DNA of 64,000 nucleotides, taken from contig NZ_CP102950.1 of NCBI RefSeq assembly GCF_024741795.1, positions 1,550,001 through 1,614,000 on the forward strand. The letters are read 5' to 3'. Positions 46,498 to 56,681 of the stretch are shown one piece after another. The position numbers and the translations under genes were made by a program. The DNA is from Arthrobacter sp. CJ23. Lineage in GTDB: Bacteria > Actinomycetota > Actinomycetes > Actinomycetales > Micrococcaceae. Within the stretch, counting starts at the first letter, position 1, and every line of letters begins with the position of its first letter. The notes beneath the pieces are model-generated. The model saw only the letters and a list, made by a program, of their open reading frames with translations. It made no database searches and was not told the origin of the DNA.

Positions 46498-47622
46498 TCA
46501 GCCTCCGATTGCGCTCATGCTGCGGTCCGGCTGGACGAAGTCCGCGGCGCCGAGACCGGTGTGGTCCATGCCGTGTGCCTTGGGTTTGACCCACATGGCA
46601 TCCTGCCAGCGTTCCGCGAGTTCGGCATCGCTGGCGCCCTGGCGCAGGAGGCCCAAGAGGTCGAATTCCTCGCGGGAAAACAGGCAACTCATGATCTTGC
46701 CCTCGGCGGTGATGCGGGTGCGGCGGCAGTCGGCGCAGAACGGCTCGGTGACCGAGGCGATGATGCCCACGGTTCCCAGCACCGGACCCGCGGCGTCCTG
46801 CGAGAGGGCGTCCCGGCGTCGGACCTCGAAGCGTTCGGCAGGGGCGCCGTCGCGTGCGCGGGGATCCGGGCTCAGCACGAAGTCGCGCGAGAGCAGTTCC
46901 CGGATTTCCGCTGCCGTGATCATGTTCCGGCGCGTCCAGCCATGGTCCGCGTCGAGCGGCATCTGTTCGATGAAGCGCAGCTCGTAGCCGCGGCCCAGGG
47001 CCCAGGCGAGGAGATCGGGGGACTCGGCGTCGTTGATGCCGCGCATCAGCACCGCGTTGAGCTTGACCGGTCCCAGCCCTGCCGCCCAGGCGGCGTCGAC
47101 GCCGGCCAGCACCCTGTCCAGGAACGGGCGGCGGGTGAGCTTGGCGAACGTTTCCTCGTGGAGGGAATCGAGCGAGACGTTGATCCGGGTCAGCCCGGCG
47201 GCCTTGAGGGCGGCCGCCTTCTTGTCCAGGCCCACGCCGTTGGTGGTCATGGAGATGGGCAGTTCCGGGTGCTCGCCGCGGATGGCGGCGATGATGTCGA
47301 TGAGGTCGGCCCGGACCAGCGGTTCGCCGCCGGTCAGCCGGAGCTCCCGCACGCCCAGGGCGTCGACGCCGATGCGGACGATCCGGACAATCTCCTCGGC
47401 TGTCATGACGGCCTGCTTGCTGAGCCACTCGAGCCCCTCCGCAGGCATGCAGTAGGTGCAGCGCAGGTTGCACTTGTCCGTCAGGGACAGGCGCATGTCG
47501 GTGGCGCGGCGGCCGTAGCGGTCCCAGAGGCCGGTGGGCGTGCCCGCGGGGCGGGGCGGAGGCGCGCCGGCAGCCGAGGCGTCGCCCGCGGCGGGCAACG
47601 GCATACCTAGCTGAACACTCAT
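46498..47622 (-). CDS. moaA: GTP 3',8-cyclase
   Basis: 374 residues. Radical SAM enzyme of the first Moco step, GTP to 3',8-cyclo-GTP. The SAM cluster CNLRCTYC has Cys at 51, 55 and 58; the second cluster has the pair in FCADCRRTRITAEG plus CLFSREEFDL. The C-terminal Gly-Gly needed for activity is present (AIGG). A Pro/Ala-rich 30-residue N-terminus precedes the domain. TAGCCT ends six bases before the ATG, a leaderless-type start. Divergent from the response regulator. Confidence 0.96.
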   Translation of the reverse strand: MSVQLGMPLPAAGDASAAGAPPPRPAGTPTGLWDRYGRRATDMRLSLTDKCNLRCTYCMPAEGLEWLSKQAVMTAEEIVRIVRIGVDALGVRELRLTGGEPLVRADLIDIIAAIRGEHPELPISMTTNGVGLDKKAAALKAAGLTRINVSLDSLHEETFAKLTRRPFLDRVLAGVDAAWAAGLGPVKLNAVLMRGINDAESPDLLAWALGRGYELRFIEQMPLDADHGWTRRNMITAAEIRELLSRDFVLSPDPRARDGAPAERFEVRRRDALSQDAAGPVLGTVGIIASVTEPFCADCRRTRITAEGKIMSCLFSREEFDLLGLLRQGASDAELAERWQDAMWVKPKAHGMDHTGLGAADFVQPDRSMSAIGG

Positions 47623-47628
47623 AAACTC

Positions 47629-47634
47629 AGGCTA
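47629..47634 (-). promoter_or_regulatory. Leaderless-type -10 element of moaA (TAGCCT)
   Basis: TAGCCT on the minus strand ends six bases before the moaA ATG, with no ribosome binding site in the gap. Confidence 0.5.
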
Positions 47635-47791
47635 CGCCACCCCGTGCCCAAGCGTGATATCGGCCACTGGTCATTTCTGGATGCTTGGCGGCGCTTCCAG
47701 CAGGGCAGTCCCGCCGCCGGGCAGTTCTTACGGAATGCGTACGGTTGCCTCCGGGAGCCCGGTATCCGCTGCAGCGGGCCGTCCGCGAACC

Positions 47792-47797
47792 TATGCT
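47792..47797 (+). promoter_or_regulatory. Leaderless-type -10 element of the response regulator (TATGCT)
   Basis: TATGCT ends six bases before the GTG at 47804. It probably drives the whole regulator/kinase/Mo-enzyme/moe-moa unit. Confidence 0.5.
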
Positions 47798-47803
47798 GAA
47801 AGC

Positions 47804-48557
<754 letters not shown>

Positions 48558-48571
<14 letters not shown>

Positions 48572-49799
48572 GCTGTTCACCATCCTCGCCTGGGTGCTGC
48601 TGTGGGCCGTGGCCATCGGCGTGCTCACCCTGCTCCTGCTGCGGGCCCTGCGCCGTGCCTCGATCCTGGTCCAGATCTGCCTGGTGGTGGTTGCCACCGT
48701 GGCGGTCCTCGTGGCCGGGATGGTCAGCGCGTTCAACGCCATGTTCATCTCCGCCCGGGACCTCGAAGTCATGTGGTACATCCTGGCCGTGGCCTCCGCG
48801 GTGGCGGTTGCGTTGTCCCTCATGCTCGGAGCCGGCGTGTCCCGCAACGCCGCCAGGCTGGTCGCGGCGGCACGCCGCCTAGGCCGGGGCGAGACCCTCG
48901 GCGGGGAGGCCGCAGGCCCCGGGATCCCGGGCAGGGACGCCCCGGCCATGACTTCCGAACTTGCCAAGCTCGCCCAGGAGCTCGAGGCGAGCAGCCGCAG
49001 CCTGGACGAATCCCGCCGCCGTGAGGCCGCCGTCGAGAAGGCCCGGCGCGAACTGGTCTCCTGGATTTCCCATGACCTGCGGACCCCGCTGGCCAGCATG
49101 CGGGCCATGGCCGAGGCCCTTGAGGACGGCATGGCCGCGGATGTGCCCGCCTACTACCGCAAGATCATCGGCCAGACAGAACAGATGGGCCTCATGGTCA
49201 ACGACCTCCTGGAGCTCTCCAAGATCCAGGCCGGCACCCTGCGGCTGAGCTCCGAATCCCTGGACCTCTACGACCTTGTCAGCGACGCCCTCTCCGACCT
49301 CGCCCCCGTGGCCGCGCAGCGGGGCATCAGGCTCGACGGCGGCGGGGACCGGGAGTGCATGGCCGTTGCGGACGGCCCCAGCCTGGGCCGGGCCGTCCGC
49401 AACGTCCTGCTCAACGCCATCATTTACAGCCCGGACGGCAGCAGCGTCCACGTGGGCGTCGGACGCGACGGCGGGGACGCCGTCGTCGCGGTCCAGGACA
49501 GCTGCGGGGGCATCGAGGACGAGGATCTGCCGCACCTCTTCGAGACCGGCTGGCAGAAGGACCCGTCCCGCGGCGGCGCGGCCGGGCGTCCCGGCCCCAA
49601 GGGAGGCAGCGGTGTCCAGTACAGCGGTGCGGGCATCGGGCTCAGCATGGTGGCCGGGATCGTCCAGGCCCACGGCGGCAGGGTCACGGTACACAACGCC
49701 GACGGCGGATGCTGCTTCACGCTGCGGCTACCTGCGGGCCCCGGCGCAGGACAGATGCCGGGAGCGGCACACGACAGGCTCCAGGGAGGCTCAGCATGA
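48558..49799 (+). CDS. Sensor histidine kinase
   Basis: 413 residues. Three closely spaced membrane segments (about 8-30, 36-58, 72-92) with almost no extracellular domain, so it may sense within the membrane. A HAMP-like linker precedes H172 in SHDLRTPLAS; N box NVLLNAIIYSPDG; G boxes VQDSCGGIEDEDL and GAGIGLSMVAGI. A Gly/Pro-rich insertion sits in the ATP lid. The ATG overlaps the regulator gene, and its stop overlaps the Mo enzyme start (ATGA). Confidence 0.92.
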
Positions 49800-51349
49800 A
49801 GACAAGCCAGTGGTGGGCGGCCTCCGGCGGGGTTGCTGCGGGCGCGGCGGGAGTGGCGGCCGGGGAACTCATCGCCGGCATCTGGAGTCCGCTCCTCTCA
49901 CCCGTCACGGCGCTCGGCGGGGCCGTCATCGACGCCACTCCGCCACCCGTGAAGGATCTCGCCATCCAGCTCTTCGGCACCGCGGACAAGGCCGTGCTCA
50001 TCATCTGCATCGCCTTGGTTGCTGCCGTCCTGGCGGCCGCCGCCGGTGTGCTGGAATACCGGCGGAAGGGGACCGGCCTGCTGCTGGCCGCCCTGGCCGG
50101 CGCGGCCGGTTTCGCCGCCGTGGTGACCCGGGCCCAGTCCACCCCCAACGCCGCCGTCGCCCCCGTCGCCGCCGCAGCGCTCACCATGGTCCTGCTGAGG
50201 GTGCTGTGTCGGCGCCTCGCCGCCTGGGCACCTGCCGCTGCGCCTTCCACGGCACCGGAACCAGCACCGGAACTGACGTCATCGGCCCGGCGCGGCTTCC
50301 TGCAGGCCGTCGCCGTGACCGGGCTCGCCGCCGCCGTTGCGGGGGGAGTGACCGCCGTGCTGCGCCGTGCCACCGTCGCCGCCGCGGACTTCCGCAGCGG
50401 GATGGCCCTGCCCTCGCCGTCTACGGCGCCCCAGCCCGTTCCCGCCGGGGCCGCACTGGGCGTGGACGGGCTCTCGCCTCTGATCACCCCCAACCCCGAT
50501 TTCTACCGCATCGACACGGCCCTGACCATCCCGGCCATCAACCCGCCGGAGTGGACGCTCAAGGTCACCGGCATGGTGGACCGTGAGATCGAGATCGACT
50601 TCGCCACGCTCCTGGCCAAACCCATGACCGCCCGCCATATCACCATCGCCTGCGTCTCCAACGAGGTGGGCGGGAGCCTGATCGGCAACGCCCTCTGGCT
50701 CGGCTGGCCCGTCCGTGAACTGCTCGCCATGGCCGGGCCCAAGGCCGGGGCGGACATGGTCCTTTCCCGCAGCAGCGACGGCTGGACCGCCAGCACCCCG
50801 CTCGAGGCGCTGACGGACGGACGCGACGCCCTGCTGGCCGTCGGCATGAACGGCGACCCGTTGCCGCTCGAACACGGTTTCCCCGTCAGGATGGTGGTGC
50901 CCGGGCTGTACGGCTTCGTCTCCGCCACCAAGTGGCTGACGGAGCTGAAGGTCACCCGCTTCGCCGACGACATTGCCTACTGGACCCCGCGGGGCTGGAG
51001 CGACCACGGGCCCATCAAGACCCAGTCCAGGATCGACGTTCCACGGGCCGGGCGCACCGCCAAGGCCGGGACCGTGCAGTTCGGCGGCATCGCCTGGGCC
51101 CAGCACCGCGGCATCGAACGGGTCGACCTCCGCGTGAACCGCGGCCCCTGGCAGCGGGCCGTGCTCGCACCGGGGATCTCCCGGGACACCTGGTACCAGT
51201 GGCAACTGGGCATCGACCTCACCCCGGGGGAGTACGAGGTCCAGGTCCGTGCCACCGACGCCACGGGGACGCCCCAGCCCGAAACCCGGGCGCCCGTGGC
51301 CCCGGACGGCGCCACGGGATTCCACACCATCACCGTGCGGGTCGCCTGA
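49796..51349 (+). CDS. Membrane-anchored molybdopterin-dependent oxidoreductase (sulfite oxidase fold)
   Basis: 517 residues. The N-terminal 140 residues hold about four hydrophobic segments; an internal SSARRGFLQAVAVTG with a following helix (163-185) resembles a Tat-type signal. The sulfite-oxidase-fold Mo domain covers about 225-395, with the Mo-ligand Cys at 286 (ITIACVSNEVGG), and a C-terminal dimerisation-type domain follows to 517. The electron acceptor and substrate are unknown. Coupled to the kinase gene and followed by moeA, so it is probably the user of the cofactor made by this operon. Confidence 0.85.
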   Translation: MKTSQWWAASGGVAAGAAGVAAGELIAGIWSPLLSPVTALGGAVIDATPPPVKDLAIQLFGTADKAVLIICIALVAAVLAAAAGVLEYRRKGTGLLLAALAGAAGFAAVVTRAQSTPNAAVAPVAAAALTMVLLRVLCRRLAAWAPAAAPSTAPEPAPELTSSARRGFLQAVAVTGLAAAVAGGVTAVLRRATVAAADFRSGMALPSPSTAPQPVPAGAALGVDGLSPLITPNPDFYRIDTALTIPAINPPEWTLKVTGMVDREIEIDFATLLAKPMTARHITIACVSNEVGGSLIGNALWLGWPVRELLAMAGPKAGADMVLSRSSDGWTASTPLEALTDGRDALLAVGMNGDPLPLEHGFPVRMVVPGLYGFVSATKWLTELKVTRFADDIAYWTPRGWSDHGPIKTQSRIDVPRAGRTAKAGTVQFGGIAWAQHRGIERVDLRVNRGPWQRAVLAPGISRDTWYQWQLGIDLTPGEYEVQVRATDATGTPQPETRAPVAPDGATGFHTITVRVA

Positions 51350-51399
51350 GGCCCTACGCTGGGTACGCAACCCTGAAGCGACACAACTGGAGGAACGCC

Positions 51400-52605
51400 G
51401 TGCCCCGATCCGTGCTTGCCCACCGCGAGGCCGTGGTGGAGCTCCTCTCCGGCCTGCCCGAGGCCCGCGGCAGCGAACGGGTCCCCCTGCCCGAGGCACT
51501 GGGCAGGGCACTCGCCGTCGACGTCCATGCCCCGCTGGACCTGCCGCCCTTCCCGAACTCCCAGATGGACGGCTATGCCGTCCGATCCGCGGACATCCCC
51601 GACGGCGGCGCGGAGCTGCGCGTCGCGGCCCCCGTCCCCGCCGGTGCCGCCCCGGAGCCGCTGCAGCCCGGCGACGCCGCCCCCATCATGACCGGTGCCA
51701 TGATCCCGGACGGCGCCGACGCCGTCGTACCCATCGAAAAGGCCCAGCCAAGCGCCTTCCCCGCCCCGGGGACCGATACCCGGGTCACGCTTCCTGCCAC
51801 GGGCCCCGGCACCTTTGTCCGCGACGCCGGCAGCGACATCGCCCGCGGCGCCCTGGCCCTGGCCGCCGGAACCGTTCTCGGCCCGGCACAGCTGGGGCTC
51901 CTCGCCGCCTTGGGCCTGACCACAGCCGAGGTCCGCATGCCCCTCCGCGTGCTCCTGGTGACCACCGGCGACGAAGTCCTGGAGCCAGGACAGGAGCTCA
52001 CGCCCGGAAAGATCTACGACTCGAACGGCATCCTGCTGGAGACCGCCATGCGCCAGGCCGGCCTGGAGATCCTGCGGACGGGAATCTCCGACGACGCCCC
52101 CGCCGCGCTGCTGCGGCTGCTGCGCGGAAACGCGGACTCGGTGGACCTCATCGTCACCACCGGCGGGGTGAGCAAGGGCGCCTATGAGGTGGTCCGCCAG
52201 GCCATGGACGGCCAGCCCGTCGAGTTCCTGTCGGTGGCCATGCAGCCGGGCGGGCCGCAGGGGATCGGAACCTTCGACGGTGTGCCGTTCCTCGGCTTCC
52301 CCGGCAACCCGGTGAGCTGCCTGGTGTCCTTCGAGATGTTCCTGCGCCCCGCGCTCGCCGCCGTCCTCGGGGCGCCGGCCCTTCGCCCTGCCCCGATCGC
52401 CCGGCTGGCGGAGCCCCTGGCCTCGCCGGCCGGCAAGCACCAGGTCCGGCGCGGAACCCTGCAGGCCGGCGGCACCGTCCGGCTGGTCGGCGGCGCAGGA
52501 TCGCACCTGGTGCACGCCCTGGCGCTGTCCGATGTGCTGGTCCAGGTGCCCGCCGACGTCACGGAACTCCCTGCCGGGGCCGAAGTGGAAGTATGGATGC
52601 TGTGA
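51400..52605 (+). CDS. moeA: Molybdopterin molybdenumtransferase
   Basis: 401 residues. Inserts Mo into adenylylated molybdopterin. Motifs: [13 protein letters not shown] near the N-terminus, [23 protein letters not shown]-like [23 protein letters not shown] split around D and the [11 protein letters not shown] loop, and [24 protein letters not shown] precedes the GTG. Overlaps moaC by 13 bases. Confidence 0.94.
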   Translation: MPRSVLAHREAVVELLSGLPEARGSERVPLPEALGRALAVDVHAPLDLPPFPNSQMDGYAVRSADIPDGGAELRVAAPVPAGAAPEPLQPGDAAPIMTGAMIPDGADAVVPIEKAQPSAFPAPGTDTRVTLPATGPGTFVRDAGSDIARGALALAAGTVLGPAQLGLLAALGLTTAEVRMPLRVLLVTTGDEVLEPGQELTPGKIYDSNGILLETAMRQAGLEILRTGISDDAPAALLRLLRGNADSVDLIVTTGGVSKGAYEVVRQAMDGQPVEFLSVAMQPGGPQGIGTFDGVPFLGFPGNPVSCLVSFEMFLRPALAAVLGAPALRPAPIARLAEPLASPAGKHQVRRGTLQAGGTVRLVGGAGSHLVHALALSDVLVQVPADVTELPAGAEVEVWML

Positions 52606-53156
52606 ACGACACTGAAAACGCCGGCCGGAGCTCCACCGGCGGATTAACCCACCTGCGCCAGGACGGCACCGCCCAGATGGTGGATGTCTCCGAAAAGGCC
52701 GTGACCACCCGCGAAGCCACCGCCACCGCCACGGTGCGCAGCACCGCCGAGGTGCTGGCCCTGCTCGGAGCAGGCGAACTGCCCAAGGGCGACGCCCTGG
52801 CCGTGGCCCGCGTTGCCGGCATCATGGCCGCCAAGAAGACTCCCGAGCTGATCCCCCTCTGCCACCCGCTGCCCATCTCGAAAGTCACCGTGGACTTCGA
52901 ACTCGGTGCGGATTCCGTGGCGGTGCTGGCCACCGTCAAGACCCGCGGCGTGACCGGCGTCGAGATGGAGGCGCTGACCGCAGCCTCCGTTGCCGCCCTG
53001 AGCGTCTACGACATGATCAAGGCCGTGGACAAGCACGCCGTCCTGACGGACATCCACGTCCTCGCCAAGAGCGGCGGCAAGAGCGGCGACTGGCGCCTCG
53101 GCGAGGTCCCCGGTGCGACCCCCGGCGAGGTCCTCGGCGAAGGAGGCCAGGCATGA
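52593..53156 (+). CDS. moaC: Cyclic pyranopterin monophosphate synthase
   Basis: 187 residues. Second step of Moco synthesis, with MoaA. Signatures: [59 protein letters not shown] and [20 protein letters not shown] with the active-site Lys and Asp. Two starts are close (ATG 52593 and GTG 52602). Coupled to mogA by an ATGA overlap. Confidence 0.95.
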   Translation: MDAVNDTENAGRSSTGGLTHLRQDGTAQMVDVSEKAVTTREATATATVRSTAEVLALLGAGELPKGDALAVARVAGIMAAKKTPELIPLCHPLPISKVTVDFELGADSVAVLATVKTRGVTGVEMEALTAASVAALSVYDMIKAVDKHAVLTDIHVLAKSGGKSGDWRLGEVPGATPGEVLGEGGQA

Positions 53157-53653
53157 GCGGCTGCGAGCCCCACCACGGCCCGCGCAAGGCCGGCGTCGTG
53201 ATCGCCTCCAACCGGGCCGCCGCCGGCATCTACGAGGACCGGAGCGGGCCCGTCATCCTGGACTGGCTTGCAGAGCACGGCTACGACACCTTCCCGGCCA
53301 TGGTGGTGCCGGACGGCGAACCTGTCGGCGCCGCCCTGCGCGCCCTGCTGAGCCAGGAACCGTCCGTCATCATCACCAGCGGAGGCACGGGACTGAGCCC
53401 GGACGACCAGACCCCGGAAATGACTCTGCCCCTGCTGGACCGGGAAATACCCGGCATCATGGAGGGCATCCGCCGCGCCGGCGCCGCCAAGACACCCCTG
53501 GCCATGCTCAGCCGCGGCCATGCCGGCGCCGCCGGCAAGACATTCATCATCAACCTGCCGGGCTCCCCGAAAGGCGTCATGGACGGCCTGGCCGTGCTGG
53601 ACCCGGTGATCGGGCACCTGTGCGATCAACTGGAAGGAAGCCATGAGCACTGA
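53153..53653 (+). CDS. mogA: MogA/MoaB-family molybdopterin adenylyltransferase
   Basis: 166 residues of the MoCF_biosynth fold: [40 protein letters not shown] with the substrate-binding GGTGLSPDD, ALTSGxx-like [20 protein letters not shown] and SPKGVMDGL. Adenylylates molybdopterin for MoeA. Overlaps moaE by 11 bases. Confidence 0.9.
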   Translation: MSGCEPHHGPRKAGVVIASNRAAAGIYEDRSGPVILDWLAEHGYDTFPAMVVPDGEPVGAALRALLSQEPSVIITSGGTGLSPDDQTPEMTLPLLDREIPGIMEGIRRAGAAKTPLAMLSRGHAGAAGKTFIINLPGSPKGVMDGLAVLDPVIGHLCDQLEGSHEH

Positions 53654-54098
53654 AACCGACTTCGAAGTAGTCAGCGCCGTCCTCAGCCCGGAGCCCATCT
53701 CCGTGGACCAGGCGATCGCCGCCGTGGAATCGGACACCGCCGGTGCCGTGGTCAGCTTCAGCGGCGTGGTCCGCAACCACGACGACGGCAAGGCCGTGGA
53801 CCGGCTGAGCTACAGTGCCCACCCCACGGCACACCGCACCATGGCCGAGGTCGTGGCGCAGCTCGTGGCCGAGCACTCCGGCGAGGCCCAGCAGCCCGTG
53901 CGCATCTGGGCCGCCCACCGCATCGGCATGCTGGAGATCGGCGACCCAGCGCTCGTGTGCGCCGTCTCGGCAGCCCACCGCGGCCAGGCCTTTGCCGTGT
54001 GCTCTGAGCTGGTGGACCGGATCAAGGCGCAGGTGCCCATCTGGAAGGAACAGTTCTTCAGCGACGGCACCGTGGAATGGGTTGGCGCAGGGGAGTAG
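53643..54098 (+). CDS. moaE: Molybdopterin synthase catalytic subunit
   Basis: 151 residues. With MoaD it converts precursor Z to molybdopterin. Signatures: GAVVSFSGVVRNHDDGKAVD, LSYSAHPTAHRTMAE, AAHRIGMLEIGDPALVCAVS and the C-terminal KAQVPIWKEQFFSDGT with the active-site Lys. Last gene of the regulator/kinase/Mo-enzyme/cofactor unit. Confidence 0.95.
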   Translation: MSTETDFEVVSAVLSPEPISVDQAIAAVESDTAGAVVSFSGVVRNHDDGKAVDRLSYSAHPTAHRTMAEVVAQLVAEHSGEAQQPVRIWAAHRIGMLEIGDPALVCAVSAAHRGQAFAVCSELVDRIKAQVPIWKEQFFSDGTVEWVGAGE

Positions 54099-54164
54099 CC
54101 CGCCGGCGGCACGTGGGGCCTGTAACGCCCGGCGCCCGGTTCCAGCCGGGGCATTGCCCGGCGG

Positions 54165-54170
54165 TAGGGT
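54165..54170 (+). promoter_or_regulatory. Leaderless-type -10 element of dapB (TAGGGT)
   Basis: TAGGGT ends seven bases before the dapB ATG; no ribosome binding site lies between. Confidence 0.45.
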
Positions 54171-54177
54171 TAACGGC

Positions 54178-54936
54178 ATGACCGAACAACTTGCTGTCGC
54201 CGTACTGGGCGCCCACGGGCGCATGGGAATAGAAGCCGTCAAAGCCGTTGAAGCTGCCGCGGACATGAAGCTCGTGGCAGCCCTGGGCCGCGGCGATTCC
54301 CTGGACGCCCTCGTCGACGCCGGTGCCAAGTACGTTGTGGACCTGACCGTCCCGGACAGCACCGAGGCCAACATCCGTTTCGCCGTCGAACACGGCATGC
54401 ATGCCGTGGTCGGCACCACCGGCTGGGATGCCGGGCGGCTGGCCGCACTGCGCGCCCTCCTCGCAGAGAACCCGGGCACGGGCGTGCTGATCGCCCCCAA
54501 CTTCGCCCTCGGATCGGTGCTGGCCTCGGCCTTTGCCGCCAAAGCCTCCCAGTACTTCGAGTCGGTGGAAATCATCGAGCTGCACCACCCCAACAAGGTG
54601 GACGCGCCGTCGGGCACTGCCGTCCGCACCGCCCAGCTCATTGCCGCAGCGCGCAACGAAGCCGGCGTCCCGGCCAGCCCCGACGCCACTGAAACCGCCC
54701 TCGACGGCGCCCGCGGCTGCGACGTTGACGGCGTCCGCGTCCACAGCGTCCGCCTGCGCGGGCTGGTGGCCCACCAGGAGGTCCTCCTCGGCGGCCCCGG
54801 CGAGCAGCTGACGTTCCGCCACGACTCCTACGACCGCGCCTCCTTCATGCCCGGCGTGCTGCTGGGCCTGCGCAAGGTGGCGGAGCACCCCGGTCTCACG
54901 GTCGGCCTCGACGGCTACCTGGATCTGGGGCTCTGA
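54178..54936 (+). CDS. dapB: 4-hydroxy-tetrahydrodipicolinate reductase
   Basis: 252 residues. NAD(P)H-dependent step of lysine and diaminopimelate synthesis after DapA. N-terminal AVLGAHGRMG; catalytic block EIIELHHPNKVDAPSGTA with the His pair and Lys; HSVRLRGLVAHQEVLLGG. Complete. The stop shares bases with the next ATG (TGATG). Confidence 0.96.
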   Translation: MTEQLAVAVLGAHGRMGIEAVKAVEAAADMKLVAALGRGDSLDALVDAGAKYVVDLTVPDSTEANIRFAVEHGMHAVVGTTGWDAGRLAALRALLAENPGTGVLIAPNFALGSVLASAFAAKASQYFESVEIIELHHPNKVDAPSGTAVRTAQLIAAARNEAGVPASPDATETALDGARGCDVDGVRVHSVRLRGLVAHQEVLLGGPGEQLTFRHDSYDRASFMPGVLLGLRKVAEHPGLTVGLDGYLDLGL

Positions 54937-55424
54937 TGGGCACCTTGTGGGCCGGGTTCAAGAAGAACCGCACCAAGATCTGGGTCGGCGCCGTCACGCT
55001 GCTGCTGGTGCTCTACCTGGTGGTGTCCTTCCAGCGCTCCATTCTGCTGCTGGGCGATGCCAACCTGGTGGCCAAGGGCATCGGCGCGGCCTACCTGGTG
55101 CTGCCCCTCGTGGGGGCCTGGGCGCTCATCCGGGAACTGCTGTTCGGCGCTCGCACCGAGCAGATGGCCAAGGTGCTTGAGGCCGAAGGCGGCCTGCCTG
55201 AGGACACGCTTCCCCGGACACCGGCCGGACGCATCGTCCGGGCCGCCGCCGACGCCGAGTTCGACAAATACCGGGCCGAGGCCGAGGCCGCGCCGGAGGA
55301 CTGGCGGTCCTGGTTCCGCCTCAGCTGCGCCTACGACGCCTCCGGTGACCGCAAGCGGGCCCGTGCGTCCATGCGCGACGCCGCCAAGCTGTTCCGCGCT
55401 CAGCCCACCGCTGCCGGGCGGTAG
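54936..55424 (+). CDS. Membrane protein with C-terminal TPR-like helices, unknown function
   Basis: 162 residues. Two membrane segments (IWVGAVTLLLVLYLVVSF and IGAAYLVLPLVGAWALIREL) with a cytoplasmic helical tail that ends in a TPR-like pair (DWRSWFRLSCAYDASGDRKR, then ARASMRDAAKLFRAQ). Coupled to dapB and seen beside it in related genomes as far as I recall. No function known. Overlaps the converging acyltransferase-like gene by 25 bases. Confidence 0.78.
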   Translation: MGTLWAGFKKNRTKIWVGAVTLLLVLYLVVSFQRSILLLGDANLVAKGIGAAYLVLPLVGAWALIRELLFGARTEQMAKVLEAEGGLPEDTLPRTPAGRIVRAAADAEFDKYRAEAEAAPEDWRSWFRLSCAYDASGDRKRARASMRDAAKLFRAQPTAAGR

Positions 55425-56632
55425 CGCCCCAGCCGGAAGGCCTGGTGCCCCAGCCACTCGAGCGGTCCGCGCCGGCGCAGCAGCCCAAATAGCACGCCGA
55501 TGCCCGCGGCCGTGATGGCCTGCGCCCAGTACATGCCCTCATCGGTCCATCCCGCGGGCAGGCCCCGCTCGTGGAATCCTGACACCACCCAAACATGGGC
55601 CGAGTACAGGGACAGCGTCATGGCCCCCGGCCCGCTGAGCGGGAGCAGGATATTGAGCTTCAGCAGCCCGCCGATCCTGCCAAGCAGCAGGCACAGCCCG
55701 ACGACGGCGGCTGCCGTTCCCGAGGTATGCAGCAGGTCCAGCGTGGTTCCGGAGTGCGGCGCTGCCGTGGCGAGCCACCACCAGGAATCCGTCTGCTGCA
55801 CGCCCGTCAAGTTCACCTGGAGGAGGCTGTCCAGGCGGGAATCCTGGCCGGGAATCGACATCAGGGCCGCCTTGCCGCCCCAACTGTCCATGGCCACGAC
55901 GCCCAGCAGCTTGGCCGCCACGGCCACCACCGTGCCGCAGCCCAGCAGCAACAGCTGCACGGCAGCCGTGTGGAGCGCCAGCCGCCCGATGGCCAGCCCG
56001 ATCAGCAGGTACGTCATCCACTGCAACACCGGGTAGTAGCCCGTGAAGAAGAGGTCCGCCAGCAGCGCGCCCGGGGTTTCCAGGTCGTCCGTGCCCGGGT
56101 TGTGGCCCAGCTGCAGCGGCGGACTGGCGGCCAGCAGCCAGGGCCGGACGAGGTAGGCCAGTACCGGGGAGAGCAGCAGCCAGCCGCCGGCCCAGGCGCA
56201 CAGGGCCTTCGCGGGCAGCCCCAGGAACGGCAGCATGCACAGGAACAGCACGGCGTAGTGGACCAGGATCACGGCGATGTTCACCTCCAACCCGCCGAGC
56301 ATCAGGCCGACCACGGCGATCACCAGCGCCCTCAGCGCGATGCCGCGCCGGGACGCCCATAGCTCCTGCCCCTGCCTTGGACTCTCCTTGCCCGTGGCCA
56401 GGGCCAGTCCGATTCCGGCGAGGACGGCGAACAGCGCCGCTGAACGGCCGGAAAACACCAGGCCAACCCAGGTGGGCGTCAAATGTGCGTCTGCCCCGAA
56501 CGTCGGCATCAGGTGCGTTGCCATCATGCCGAGCAGGGCGGCGCCCCTGGCGGCGTCGATTCCGGACAGCCGTGGGGAGGCAGCGCCGTTCCTTGGCGCT
56601 CGCCGCGGCGGCGCCGTGTCACGGGACGTCAT
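55400..56632 (-). CDS. DUF418/heparan-acetyltransferase-like membrane protein
   Basis: 410 residues with about ten membrane segments. The N-terminal signature RLSGIDAARGAALLGMMATH is that of the DUF1624/DUF418 or HGSNAT-like acyltransferase group, with the conserved D/R pair in IDAARG; the C-terminal part resembles DUF418 (LPLSGPGAMTLSLYSAHVWV). Relatives may acylate cell-surface sugars; substrate unknown. The N-terminus is Arg/Pro-rich. Confidence 0.8.
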   Translation of the reverse strand: MTSRDTAPPRRAPRNGAASPRLSGIDAARGAALLGMMATHLMPTFGADAHLTPTWVGLVFSGRSAALFAVLAGIGLALATGKESPRQGQELWASRRGIALRALVIAVVGLMLGGLEVNIAVILVHYAVLFLCMLPFLGLPAKALCAWAGGWLLLSPVLAYLVRPWLLAASPPLQLGHNPGTDDLETPGALLADLFFTGYYPVLQWMTYLLIGLAIGRLALHTAAVQLLLLGCGTVVAVAAKLLGVVAMDSWGGKAALMSIPGQDSRLDSLLQVNLTGVQQTDSWWWLATAAPHSGTTLDLLHTSGTAAAVVGLCLLLGRIGGLLKLNILLPLSGPGAMTLSLYSAHVWVVSGFHERGLPAGWTDEGMYWAQAITAAGIGVLFGLLRRRGPLEWLGHQAFRLGRYRPAAVG

Positions 56633-56669
56633 GGGCTGATCGTCTCACGGCCGGGCCGCCCGACGGCGG

Positions 56670-56675
56670 TAAATT
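56670..56675 (+). promoter_or_regulatory. Leaderless-type -10 element (TAAATT)
   Basis: TAAATT ends six bases before the ATG of the SGNH hydrolase gene. Confidence 0.5.
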
Positions 56676-56681
56676 TGTCCC

